From Halobacteriales archaeon QH_10_70_21 (GTDB lineage: Archaea > Halobacteriota > Halobacteria > Halobacteriales > Haloarculaceae): 9,395 nt of DNA. How positions within the stretch are numbered: position 1 is the first letter of the stretch; the number at the start of each line of letters is the position of its first letter. The stretch is from NCBI GenBank assembly GCA_003021325.1, contig PXQM01000152.1:1-9395 (forward strand). The letters run 5' to 3'. Under the pieces are notes generated by a model. That model searched no databases, was not told where the DNA came from, and was given only the letters and a program-made list of their open reading frames with translations. A program made the position numbers and the translations under genes. Of the stretch, positions 1-5,808 are shown piece by piece.

Positions 1-443
1 TCGTCGCGGGGTTCATCGGCTCGCCGTCGATGAACTTCATCGAGGGCGAAATCACGGCCGACGGCTTCGAGTCGCGGTACCTGGACCTCGAGTTCGACTC
101 GGCCGACCAGGGCGTCGAGCGGGGCCAGGCGGTCACGCTCGGCGTCCGGCCGGAGGACGTCCACCTCGAGCGGAACAGCGAGCAGGCGGCCGTGCCGACG
201 GGCACCTACGGCCGCATCGTCGACGTGCTCGAGCCGATGGGCAACGAGATGAACGTCTACCTGCTGTCCGACGAGAACGTCGAGGCCAGCGCCGAGGGCC
301 GCGGCGAGGGCCAGACCCTGATGAACGTCGGCCCCGAGGAGGTCCTCGGAGAGGGCGAGAACGTCGAGGTCGTCTTCGACCGCGACAAGATCCACCTCTT
401 CGACACCGACTCCGGGCAGGCGGTCATCCACGGCCTCGAGTAG
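1..443 (+). CDS. Sugar ABC transporter ATP-binding protein, C-terminal part (5' end outside window)
   Basis: This is the 3' end of an ATPase of the MalK/UgpC/MsmK type, which powers a carbohydrate ABC importer at the inner face of the membrane. The reading frame is already open at base 3 and reads VAGFIGSPSMNF, the hallmark join between the nucleotide-binding domain and the C-terminal OB/TOBE regulatory domain in this family. The visible ~147 residues are that TOBE-like domain, including GVRPEDVHL and the block DVLEPMGNEMNVYL, both typical of MalK-like proteins. The Walker motifs must lie upstream of the window. The ATG at base 30 is internal and is not the true start. The gene converges on the trmB-like gene with 6 bases between stop codons, so a sugar importer and a sugar-sensing regulator are neighbours. 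The sugar carried cannot be told from this fragment; sucrose, glucose or a fructo-oligosaccharide would fit the downstream enzymes, which is inference. Confidence 0.9.
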   Translation, partial: VAGFIGSPSMNFIEGEITADGFESRYLDLEFDSADQGVERGQAVTLGVRPEDVHLERNSEQAAVPTGTYGRIVDVLEPMGNEMNVYLLSDENVEASAEGRGEGQTLMNVGPEEVLGEGENVEVVFDRDKIHLFDTDSGQAVIHGLE

Positions 444-455
444 GGCCACCTACTC
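438..455. terminator. Short hairpin over the convergent stop codons (possible bidirectional terminator)
   Basis: GAGTAGG-GCCA-CCTACTC is a perfect 7-bp inverted repeat with a 4-nt loop. It contains the TAG stop of the ABC ATPase gene (441-443) and, on the other strand, the TAG stop of the trmB-like gene (450-452). The symmetry arises partly because both genes end in a Glu codon plus TAG plus G, so it may be coincidence. There is no T-tract beside it, which an archaeal terminator would normally have. Confidence 0.25.
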
Positions 456-1553
456 CTCTATCGCGACGACCGTGACGCGGGGGGCCTCCAGCTCCTCGAC
501 CATCGCGCCCCAGCCGCCGACGGTCACCGGCCCGTCGTCGGTCTCGATGACGAGCCCGACCTGGCCGCCGTAGGTGGCGATGTCGCGCGGCACCCGCTCG
601 CGGGCCGCATCCGAGAGCAGCAACTCGGAGACCCGGCCCTCGACCGTCCGCTTGGCGTCGCTCTCGAGGTCGATGCCCGACGCGCGGACCCTGACGGTCG
701 CCCCCGCGTCGAGCAGCGGCGCGATGTCGCGGACGCAGTACCGGACGTCGACGTAGTCGGTCGGGAACTCGCCGTCGTCGTCGGCCACGTAGAACGGGTC
801 CCAGACGTCCCACTGCGTCGTCAGGAAGAACCAGTGGAAGACGTAGGTGTGGGTCCGGTCGTCGACGAGGACGCCGTACTCGTTGCTCGACCCCTCGTGG
901 GGGGCGAAACAGGACCGCGTCCGGTCGACGATGGTGACGAACGGCGACGGAATCTCCCGGTTGCGCGCCTCCGTGCAGACGGTCGCCACGTCCGTCCGCT
1001 CGAAGAACCGCTCGTTGGCGTGGACCGAGAGATAGACGTCGACCCCCGCGTCGACCGCCTCGGACAGCGCCGGCTGGAGCCGGTCGTACTGGTCCGCACA
1101 CAGCGACACCTGGACCCGGTCGTCGGCGGCCCGTATCCACTCGGCGGCGTTCTTGATGACCGTCTCGAACTGCCCGACGATGCTGACCGACGTCTCCTGC
1201 ATCGCCGGCTGCTCCCAGCGGCGCTCTATCTCCTCGGCAGCCTCGCGGAACCGGGAGGCGCGCGTTTCCAGGTCCTCGGTCACCGTCTCGAAGCTGTACG
1301 CGCGGGCGTGCAGCGACTCCTGTTCGTACAGCTCGATGTACCCCTCCTCGTCGAGGTCCCGGAGCACGTCGTAGATGCGCGGGTCGGGCACGTCGCTGAC
1401 CTCCGCGATGTCGGTCACCGGCGCCGCTCCGAACTCGAGGGTCGTCACGTAGGCGTCGGCCTGGTACGGCGACAGACCGGCGTCCCGGAGCACCTCGACC
1501 AGCTCCGCCCGCTTCACCGCCGACACCTCCGCGGACATCCCTGCGGGGTACAC
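450..1553 (-). CDS. TrmB-family sugar-sensing transcriptional regulator
   Basis: Residues ~16-90 form a winged helix-turn-helix of the TrmB type, with the characteristic LSPYQADAYV and VPDPRIYDVLRDL blocks. A helical linker at ~95-115 (RFREAAEEIERRWEQP) probably dimerises. Residues ~120-360 are the effector part, with a PLD-like fold and then a C-terminal sugar-binding beta domain; FHWFFLTTQWDVW (~239-251) is a typical block. The length of ~365 residues is normal for full-length sugar-binding TrmB proteins. Two starts are possible: GTG at 1553, with a GGAG close upstream, or ATG at 1538, giving 362 residues. An in-frame TGA at 1590-1592 excludes anything longer. Family members bind DNA and respond to sugars such as glucose, maltose, sucrose or trehalose. 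The gene lies between a sugar importer and fructan enzymes and is divergent from GH68, so control of this locus is likely. Whether it is the global haloarchaeal TrmB or a local paralogue cannot be decided here. Confidence 0.9.
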   Translation of the reverse strand: MYPAGMSAEVSAVKRAELVEVLRDAGLSPYQADAYVTTLEFGAAPVTDIAEVSDVPDPRIYDVLRDLDEEGYIELYEQESLHARAYSFETVTEDLETRASRFREAAEEIERRWEQPAMQETSVSIVGQFETVIKNAAEWIRAADDRVQVSLCADQYDRLQPALSEAVDAGVDVYLSVHANERFFERTDVATVCTEARNREIPSPFVTIVDRTRSCFAPHEGSSNEYGVLVDDRTHTYVFHWFFLTTQWDVWDPFYVADDDGEFPTDYVDVRYCVRDIAPLLDAGATVRVRASGIDLESDAKRTVEGRVSELLLSDAARERVPRDIATYGGQVGLVIETDDGPVTVGGWGAMVEELEAPRVTVVAIEE

Positions 1554-1600
1554 GCGCTCCGCAGCCGAGAGCGGGGCGGTACCGAACTGTCAGTCGCCGC

Positions 1601-1631
1601 GTGTACGGAACACATAGTGAATTATTATCAC
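1601..1631. promoter_or_regulatory. Two small inverted repeats downstream of the trmB TATA box (candidate autoregulatory operator)
   Basis: GTGT-ACGGA-ACAC (1601-1613) and GTGA-N7-TCAC (1617-1631) lie side by side, just where transcription of the trmB-like gene is predicted to start. Regulator binding here would block that gene. The arms are only 4 bp each, so this is suggestive. They do not resemble the TATTC-N6-GAGTA sites in the window. Confidence 0.3.
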
Positions 1632-1639
1632 ACCTGTTG

Positions 1640-1646
1640 TTAAATA
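1640..1646 (-). promoter_or_regulatory. TATA-like box for the trmB-like gene
   Basis: On the minus strand this reads TATTTAA, the best TATA-like sequence upstream of the regulator. A start about 26 nt further on (near 1617) would give a 5' leader of ~65-80 nt, unlike the leaderless neighbours. A second AT-rich candidate, GATAATAAT, lies at 1621-1629 on the same strand, so the exact start is uncertain. Confidence 0.5.
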
Positions 1647-1657
1647 CGTTCATCCCG

Positions 1658-1667
1658 ATTCGCGAAT
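1658..1667. repeat. Perfect 10-bp palindrome ATTCGCGAAT upstream of the trmB TATA box
   Basis: The sequence is fully self-complementary and sits about 12 bp beyond the predicted TATA box of the minus-strand regulator gene, at an upstream-activator position. Function is unknown. Confidence 0.3.
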
Positions 1668-1707
1668 GACCAGGGCCGCGGCGCCGCGCCACGCCCGGAG
1701 GAACGGA

Positions 1708-1724
1708 AGCGTCGAGTCGACGCT
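1708..1724. repeat. 17-bp palindrome (8-bp arms, single central G) in the trmB-GH68 intergenic region
   Basis: AGCGTCGA-G-TCGACGCT is a perfect inverted repeat in non-coding DNA near the middle of the divergent region. A second inverted repeat follows 7 bp later. Such symmetry fits a dimeric regulator's operator or a short structured element. No coding constraint explains it. Confidence 0.4.
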
Positions 1725-1731
1725 GGCACCA

Positions 1732-1748
1732 GAGGTAGGTGTTACCTC
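1732..1748. repeat. Inverted repeat GAGGTA-N5-TACCTC in the trmB-GH68 intergenic region
   Basis: Perfect 6-bp arms separated by 5 bases, next to the 17-bp palindrome. About 28 bases further on, CGGACCG occurs twice (1776-1782 and 1786-1792) with a 10-bp period, i.e. on the same face of the helix. The rest of 1554-1902 shows no convincing gene: high GC, no start with a haloarchaeal promoter, and no RNA structure I recognise. Confidence 0.35.
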
Positions 1749-1873
1749 CGATTCCGACAAGAGCGGGTGCGCCTCCGGACCGTAGCGGACCGGTGCAGGA
1801 CGGCGAGAGGGGCGACCGTCTCCCCCGGCCGGCGCCGACCGGCGTCGCTCGGGACCGGAGAGAGGCTAAAGGG

Positions 1874-1902
1874 TTTTATTCGCGGTAGAGTAAACAGGAG
1901 CC
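1874..1902 (+). promoter_or_regulatory. GH68 promoter: TATA-like box, leaderless start
   Basis: The TATA-like TTTTATT at 1874-1880 is centred 26 bases before the ATG at 1903, placing the transcription start at or next to the start codon. A GGAG at 1897-1900 is only 2 bases from the ATG, too close to act as a ribosome binding site. In-frame TAA codons at 1867 and 1891 exclude an upstream start. Confidence 0.6.
1877..1892 (+). promoter_or_regulatory. TrmB-type operator TATTC-GCGGTA-GAGTA in the GH68 promoter
   Basis: This 16-bp imperfect palindrome overlaps the TATA box and ends 10 bases before the GH68 start codon. The same TATTC-N6-GAGTA pattern recurs at 5379-5394 and 9017-9032. It differs by one base (TATT for TACT) from the Halobacterium salinarum TrmB motif TACT-N7-8-GAGTA. 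A bound protein here would compete with TBP and RNA polymerase, predicting repression. Confidence 0.65.
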
Positions 1903-3258
1903 ATGGTCGACGAAGAGAGGGGCGGGGCGGAGCCCGCCCCGTGGACGGAGGCGCAGGCAGCCACCATCCGGCGGACCGTCGACAACGTCGCCCCGGTCAT
2001 CGAACCGCCGGACGTGGACCCGGCCAGCGAGGTCCACGTCTGGGACACGTGGCTCCTCCGGACCCGGCAGGGCCGAATCGCGGAGGTCGACGGCTACCGG
2101 GTCGCCTTCTCGCTGACGGCGCCGTCCGGGTTGCTCCCCGGCAAGCGCCACGACGTCGCCGAGATACGCTACTTCTACTCCCGGGACGGCCGGTCGTGGC
2201 AGGACGGCGGTCCGGTCTTCGGCGACGGGGCGCTCGGCCAGCGACAGTGGGCCGGCTCGGCGCTGTACGACGGCGGCGACGTCTACGTCTACTACACGGC
2301 CGCCGGCGACGGCGACGCGGCCGAGCTCACCTACACACAGCGGCCGGCCGTCGCCCACGGCGGGCGGCTGGTCGGGGGTGCCGACGGGCTGGACGTCGAG
2401 GGCTCGTGGACCCACGAGGTGCTGTTCGAACCCGACGGCACCTGGTACGAGACCGAAGCGCAGTCCCGCGGGATGATATACACGTTCCGCGACCCCTGGT
2501 TCTTCGAGGACCCGGCGACCGGGCGGACCCACCTCCTGTTCGAGGCGAACACGCCGGTGCCGGAGGGCAGCGACGCCTGCGACGGCGACGCCGAGGCCCA
2601 GACGTTCAACGGCTGCGTCGGCGTCGCCGTCTCGCCGTCGGGCGACCCACTCGAGTGGGAGCTGGGGCCCCCGCTCGTCGACGCCGTCTGCGTCAACCAG
2701 GAGCTCGAGCGCCCCCACGTCGTCCACGCGGACGGCCGCTACTACCTGTTCGTCTCGAGCCACACCCACACCTTCGCGCCGGGCATCGAGGGGTACGACG
2801 GGCTCTACGGCTTCGTCGCCGACTCGTTCGACGGCGACTACCGCCCGCTGAACGGCTCGGGACTGGTGCTGACGAACCCGGCGACCGCGCCGTTCCAGGC
2901 GTACTCCTGGATGGCGTTCCCGCACCGCGACGAGGTGCTCGTCCAGGGCTTCTTCAACTACTTCGACTTCGACGGCGAGTCGCTCGACGAGATCGCGGAG
3001 CTTTCGACCGCCGAGCAGATGCGGCGGTTCGGCGGCACGCTCGCGCCGACGACCCGGCTGCGGGTCGACGGCGACCGGACCGAGGTCGTCGGGACGCTCG
3101 GCCACTGGCACGTGCCCCTGCCCGGCGAGCCGCTTCCGAACGCCCCCTGGCGGGGGTGGGACCCGGTGGACCCGGCTCTGGAGGACCGGGCGCCGGGACG
3201 GGTCGCGGAGGGCGGCTACCACGTCGAACCCTCCCGGACGGGACCGCCGGAGCGCTAG
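1903..3258 (+). CDS. GH68 fructosyltransferase (levansucrase / inulosucrase / invertase-like)
   Basis: A 451-residue protein of glycoside hydrolase family 68. These enzymes cleave sucrose, release glucose, and pass the fructosyl unit to a growing levan or inulin chain, or to water. The family signature residues are present: nucleophile Asp48 in VWDTW, transition-state stabiliser Asp197 in FRDPWFF, and acid/base Glu269 in NQELERPHVV. Supporting blocks are RQWAGSA (115-120) and YLFVSSHTHT (281-290). The length matches catalytic-domain-only members. No Sec or Tat signal peptide is visible; the N-terminus is hydrophilic and acidic (MVDEERGG). The enzyme is therefore either cytoplasmic or exported by a route I cannot see, a real question for a levan-forming enzyme. 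It is divergent from the TrmB-like regulator and convergent with the GH32 gene, overlapping it by 4 bases. Whether it makes levan, inulin or only hydrolyses sucrose cannot be read from these motifs. Confidence 0.88.
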   Translation: MVDEERGGAEPAPWTEAQAATIRRTVDNVAPVIEPPDVDPASEVHVWDTWLLRTRQGRIAEVDGYRVAFSLTAPSGLLPGKRHDVAEIRYFYSRDGRSWQDGGPVFGDGALGQRQWAGSALYDGGDVYVYYTAAGDGDAAELTYTQRPAVAHGGRLVGGADGLDVEGSWTHEVLFEPDGTWYETEAQSRGMIYTFRDPWFFEDPATGRTHLLFEANTPVPEGSDACDGDAEAQTFNGCVGVAVSPSGDPLEWELGPPLVDAVCVNQELERPHVVHADGRYYLFVSSHTHTFAPGIEGYDGLYGFVADSFDGDYRPLNGSGLVLTNPATAPFQAYSWMAFPHRDEVLVQGFFNYFDFDGESLDEIAELSTAEQMRRFGGTLAPTTRLRVDGDRTEVVGTLGHWHVPLPGEPLPNAPWRGWDPVDPALEDRAPGRVAEGGYHVEPSRTGPPER

Positions 3259-5369
3259 TAGCCGTTCTCGAGTTGCCACGCCGACAGCGACTCGACGGTC
3301 GCCCGGCCCGAATCGGCGGCCATCGAGACGCCGGTGCTGTCCCCGCGCGTCGGGTACACCCGGCTCGTGAGACAGTGGCGCTCGTTGGCGTACAGCTCGA
3401 GGACGGAGCCGTCGAGAAAGCAGCGCAGCGACAGCGGCTCCTCGTAGGGCGGAACCGCCATCCGCTGTGTGTCGGCCGTCACCCGCCCGTCGTCGCTGGC
3501 GGCCGTCCGGTCGACGACCAGCTCGCCGTCGTTCCGGTAGCGAACGACGGTCCGCTCGGCCCGGTCGGGTGACTCGAGGACCGACAGCTCGAACGCCGTC
3601 GCGTCGTCGAGGGCAACCTCGAGGTCGAGCTCCAGCGTCCGTCCGGCGACGTCGAGCGAGCGGCGGTCGCCGGCCGACAGCGACCGGGTGGCGTCCTCGA
3701 GGAGCCGCTCGGCGCGCAGGGTCCGGACCTCCTCGGCGGGGCGCTGGCGGACGTCGCCGTCGGGCCCGACCGTGAGTACCCGCGGCAGCGACAGGGCGCC
3801 GGACCAGCCGGCGTCCCACTGGGCGTCGAGGTCGCGAGCCTCGGGCAGCCAGCCGAACGTGAGATACCGGTCGCCGTCCCACAGCGACTGGGGGGCGTAG
3901 AAGTCGCCGTGGTCGAGGACGCCCTGCCGGTCGACCTCGAAGCGGCCGTCGCGCAGCTCGCCCAGGAAGTAGATGACGTCCTCGTAGTTGGAGACGTGCA
4001 GCAGGCGCTTCTCGGCGAGGGTCAGCAGTTCGGGACACTCCCAGACGGGGCCGTCGGCGGAGTCCTCGCCGACGAGCAGCGGTCCCTCGTAGCGCCACTC
4101 CCGGAGGTCGTCGGCGGTGTACAGCAGCGCCGCACCGCCCCGGTCGGCGAGCCCGGTACCGATTATCTGGTGCCAGCGACCCTGCTCGCGCCAGACGCAG
4201 TGGTCGCGGAACTCCGCCTCCCAGTGTTCGGTCTCCAGGACGTCGAGGTCGGCAGGCGGCCGCTCGATGACCGGGTTGTCGCGGTGTTTCTCCCACCTGC
4301 TGAGGTCGTCGTCCGCGCCGGTCGCCAGACACGGCAGCTGCGTGCGGCCGTCGCCGCCGGTGTACAGCAGCCGGGGCGTGCCGTCGTCGTCGACCGCACA
4401 CCCCGACCAGCAGCCGTCCCGGTCGGGACCGTCCGGCGACGGCGACAGCGCGACCGGTTCGTCGCGCCAGTGGACCAGGTCCTCGCTCGTGGCGTGGCCC
4501 CAGTGGATGGAGTTGTGGAACGGGCCGGCCGGGTTGTACTGGTAGAAGACGTGGTAGCGGCCGTTCCACCTGATGAGGCCGTTGGGGTCGTTCAGCCAGT
4601 TCGCGGGCGCGGTGAAGTGGTAGTCGGGGCGGCCGCTGTCGCCGAGCGTCCGGCGCATCGCGGCCATCCCGGCGGCGTCCTTCGGCCGGCTGGGCTGGCG
4701 GGTGTCGCCCGCCAGCGCCGACAGACAGCCGGCCGCGAACCGGTCCCGCGAGGCGGCGACCGGCGCCGCGACCGGTTCGTCGAACGCCAGCGGCGCACCG
4801 ACGCCCATCACGGAGCCGGGGTCGGCGTCCCAGCCGACCACCGTCATCTCGTGGGGGACGTCGTGGTCAGCCCGGACGGTCGATGCCAGCACCTCGCCGC
4901 GGGACGGCAGGACGCTCTCGTAGCGCGCGAAGCCGACCGCCCCGCGGTCACAGAGGCCGACCCGGAGTCCGTCGAAGGCCTCGATTGCGGGGTGGTCGTC
5001 GTAGAGCCGCCGCCAGAGCACGCCCGAGGGCTCGGTGACGCCCTCGGTGCCGACGGCGTCCGGCGGCACCGTCTCGGTCTCGAGGTCGTCGACGGCGGCC
5101 ATCGCCCGCAGGGACAGGAGCAGGCCGCCGCCGGCCGAGAGGTGCGACTCGACGGCCGCCGCGTGCGCCGCGAGCGGAGAGGGGTCCTCGAGCGGCGCGT
5201 TCCGATGCCACCACAGGACGTCGTACCCGTCGCCGGCCGGGGAGAGGTCCCCGAACCGGACCGTGTCGGCGGCGACGGCCGTCCCGCGGAGCCACTCGAG
5301 GGCGGCCGCCTGCTCGCTCGAGAGTGTCCCGTCGTGGACCACTCCGACACTCGTCGACGAATCGACCAT
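3255..5369 (-). CDS. GH32 beta-fructosidase (levanase / invertase / sucrose hydrolase) with extra N-terminal domain
   Basis: A 704-residue protein; the ~250-700 part is a complete family-32 glycoside hydrolase that releases fructose from sucrose, levan or inulin. The five-bladed propeller begins at ~250 with WLNDPNG (nucleophile Asp261), then WSG (321-323), FRDH (387-390, stabiliser Asp389) and WECPEL (acid/base Glu444). FYAPQSL and FGWLPE (490-510) follow. The C-terminal beta-sandwich runs from ~550 and includes FLDGSVLELYANERH (651-665). In most relatives the Asp389 motif is RDP; here it is RDH. Residues ~1-225 are an added alpha/beta domain (GVVHDG, YDVLWWHR, GGGLLLSLRA) that looks like a class-I glutamine-amidotransferase or ThuA-type fold, of unknown role. 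No signal peptide is visible. The start is well fixed: an in-frame TGA lies at 5382-5384 and a TATA-like box is 27 bases upstream of the ATG. It presumably degrades the GH68 product or shares its substrate. Confidence 0.9.
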   Translation of the reverse strand: MVDSSTSVGVVHDGTLSSEQAAALEWLRGTAVAADTVRFGDLSPAGDGYDVLWWHRNAPLEDPSPLAAHAAAVESHLSAGGGLLLSLRAMAAVDDLETETVPPDAVGTEGVTEPSGVLWRRLYDDHPAIEAFDGLRVGLCDRGAVGFARYESVLPSRGEVLASTVRADHDVPHEMTVVGWDADPGSVMGVGAPLAFDEPVAAPVAASRDRFAAGCLSALAGDTRQPSRPKDAAGMAAMRRTLGDSGRPDYHFTAPANWLNDPNGLIRWNGRYHVFYQYNPAGPFHNSIHWGHATSEDLVHWRDEPVALSPSPDGPDRDGCWSGCAVDDDGTPRLLYTGGDGRTQLPCLATGADDDLSRWEKHRDNPVIERPPADLDVLETEHWEAEFRDHCVWREQGRWHQIIGTGLADRGGAALLYTADDLREWRYEGPLLVGEDSADGPVWECPELLTLAEKRLLHVSNYEDVIYFLGELRDGRFEVDRQGVLDHGDFYAPQSLWDGDRYLTFGWLPEARDLDAQWDAGWSGALSLPRVLTVGPDGDVRQRPAEEVRTLRAERLLEDATRSLSAGDRRSLDVAGRTLELDLEVALDDATAFELSVLESPDRAERTVVRYRNDGELVVDRTAASDDGRVTADTQRMAVPPYEEPLSLRCFLDGSVLELYANERHCLTSRVYPTRGDSTGVSMAADSGRATVESLSAWQLENGY

Positions 5370-5378
5370 GGGCCGTGG

Positions 5379-5394
5379 TATTCACCACCGAGTA
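5379..5394 (-). promoter_or_regulatory. TrmB-type operator TATTC-ACCACC-GAGTA (plus-strand reading) in the GH32 promoter
   Basis: On the gene's strand this reads TACTC-GGTGGT-GAATA. It begins at the end of the TATA-like box and ends 9 bases before the GH32 ATG. Position and half-sites match those at the GH68 promoter almost exactly, so the two fructan genes probably share one regulator. The location downstream of and abutting the TATA box predicts repression. Confidence 0.65.
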
Positions 5395-5399
5395 AAAAC
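5393..5399 (-). promoter_or_regulatory. TATA-like box of the GH32 gene
   Basis: The minus strand reads TTTTTAC, centred 27 bases before the ATG at 5369, which gives a leaderless transcript. The T5 run could also help stop transcription arriving from the upstream zinc-ribbon gene, which ends at 5454; that is speculation. Confidence 0.55.
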
Positions 5400-5453
5400 C
5401 GTAGCGGAGTCGGACGACGGCCGACCGCAGTGCGACGGGACGGTCGACCCTGG

Positions 5454-5750
5454 TCACAGCCGCCCGAGACAGTCCGCACAGTAGGCGGCCTCCTCGGGGT
5501 TCGTGGCGCCGCAGTGGGGACACTGTCCGCCCGAGGCGCCGGTCGGCTGCAGCACGTCGAGGACGGTCGGCTGTGCGAACTCGCCGGTCGACCACTCGTC
5601 GGCGACGCGGTCGTCCTGCATGACGCGCTCGACGAGTTCGCCGTTCCGCATCCGCATCAGCAGCCGCCAGAGCCCGAGGAACATGGCGGTCGGCGCGAGG
5701 ATGACGAAGACCGCCACCCCGACGCGGAACGCGAGTTCGAGGGGTATCAC
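5454..5750 (-). CDS. Small membrane-anchored zinc-ribbon protein (function unknown)
   Basis: A 98-residue protein with one hydrophobic segment at ~4-32 and a C-terminal zinc ribbon, CPHC-x10-CADC (Cys77, Cys80, Cys91, Cys94), ending in the common CLGRL tail. The linker between them (~36-75) is polar. The arrangement predicts a membrane anchor with a zinc knuckle, most likely facing the cytoplasm. Small proteins of this build are widespread in haloarchaea, but I know of no assigned role. The start is GTG at 5750, supported by a TATA-like AATATTTT about 23-25 bases upstream; the overlapping ATG at 5752 runs straight into a stop. It sits 58 bases downstream of the pyruvate kinase gene on the same strand, and its own promoter suggests separate transcription. 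No functional tie to the sugar genes is visible. Confidence 0.75.
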   Translation of the reverse strand: MIPLELAFRVGVAVFVILAPTAMFLGLWRLLMRMRNGELVERVMQDDRVADEWSTGEFAQPTVLDVLQPTGASGGQCPHCGATNPEEAAYCADCLGRL

Positions 5751-5768
5751 ATCCTACCAAACGGCTCG

Positions 5769-5776
5769 AAAATATT
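5769..5776 (-). promoter_or_regulatory. TATA-like box of the zinc-ribbon gene
   Basis: The minus strand reads AATATTTT, about 23 bases before the GTG start, in an otherwise GC-rich 58-base gap after the pyk stop. No TATTC-N6-GAGTA site lies here, so this gene is probably outside that regulon. Confidence 0.5.
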
Positions 5777-5808
5777 GAATCCCGCGAACGCCGAATCCGC
5801 GCCTCGGG

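Noticed and set aside
1750..1765. Degenerate operator-like sequence GATTC-CGACAA-GAGCG
   Set aside because: Only 7 of 10 half-site bases match TATTC-N6-GAGTA; matches this weak are expected by chance in a few hundred bases.
1876..4569. Very long open frame opposite GH68 and GH32 (minus strand, ~897 codons)
   Set aside because: It overlaps two well-supported enzyme genes and is Arg/Pro/Gly-rich low-complexity, as antisense frames are in GC-rich DNA. No family motif is visible.
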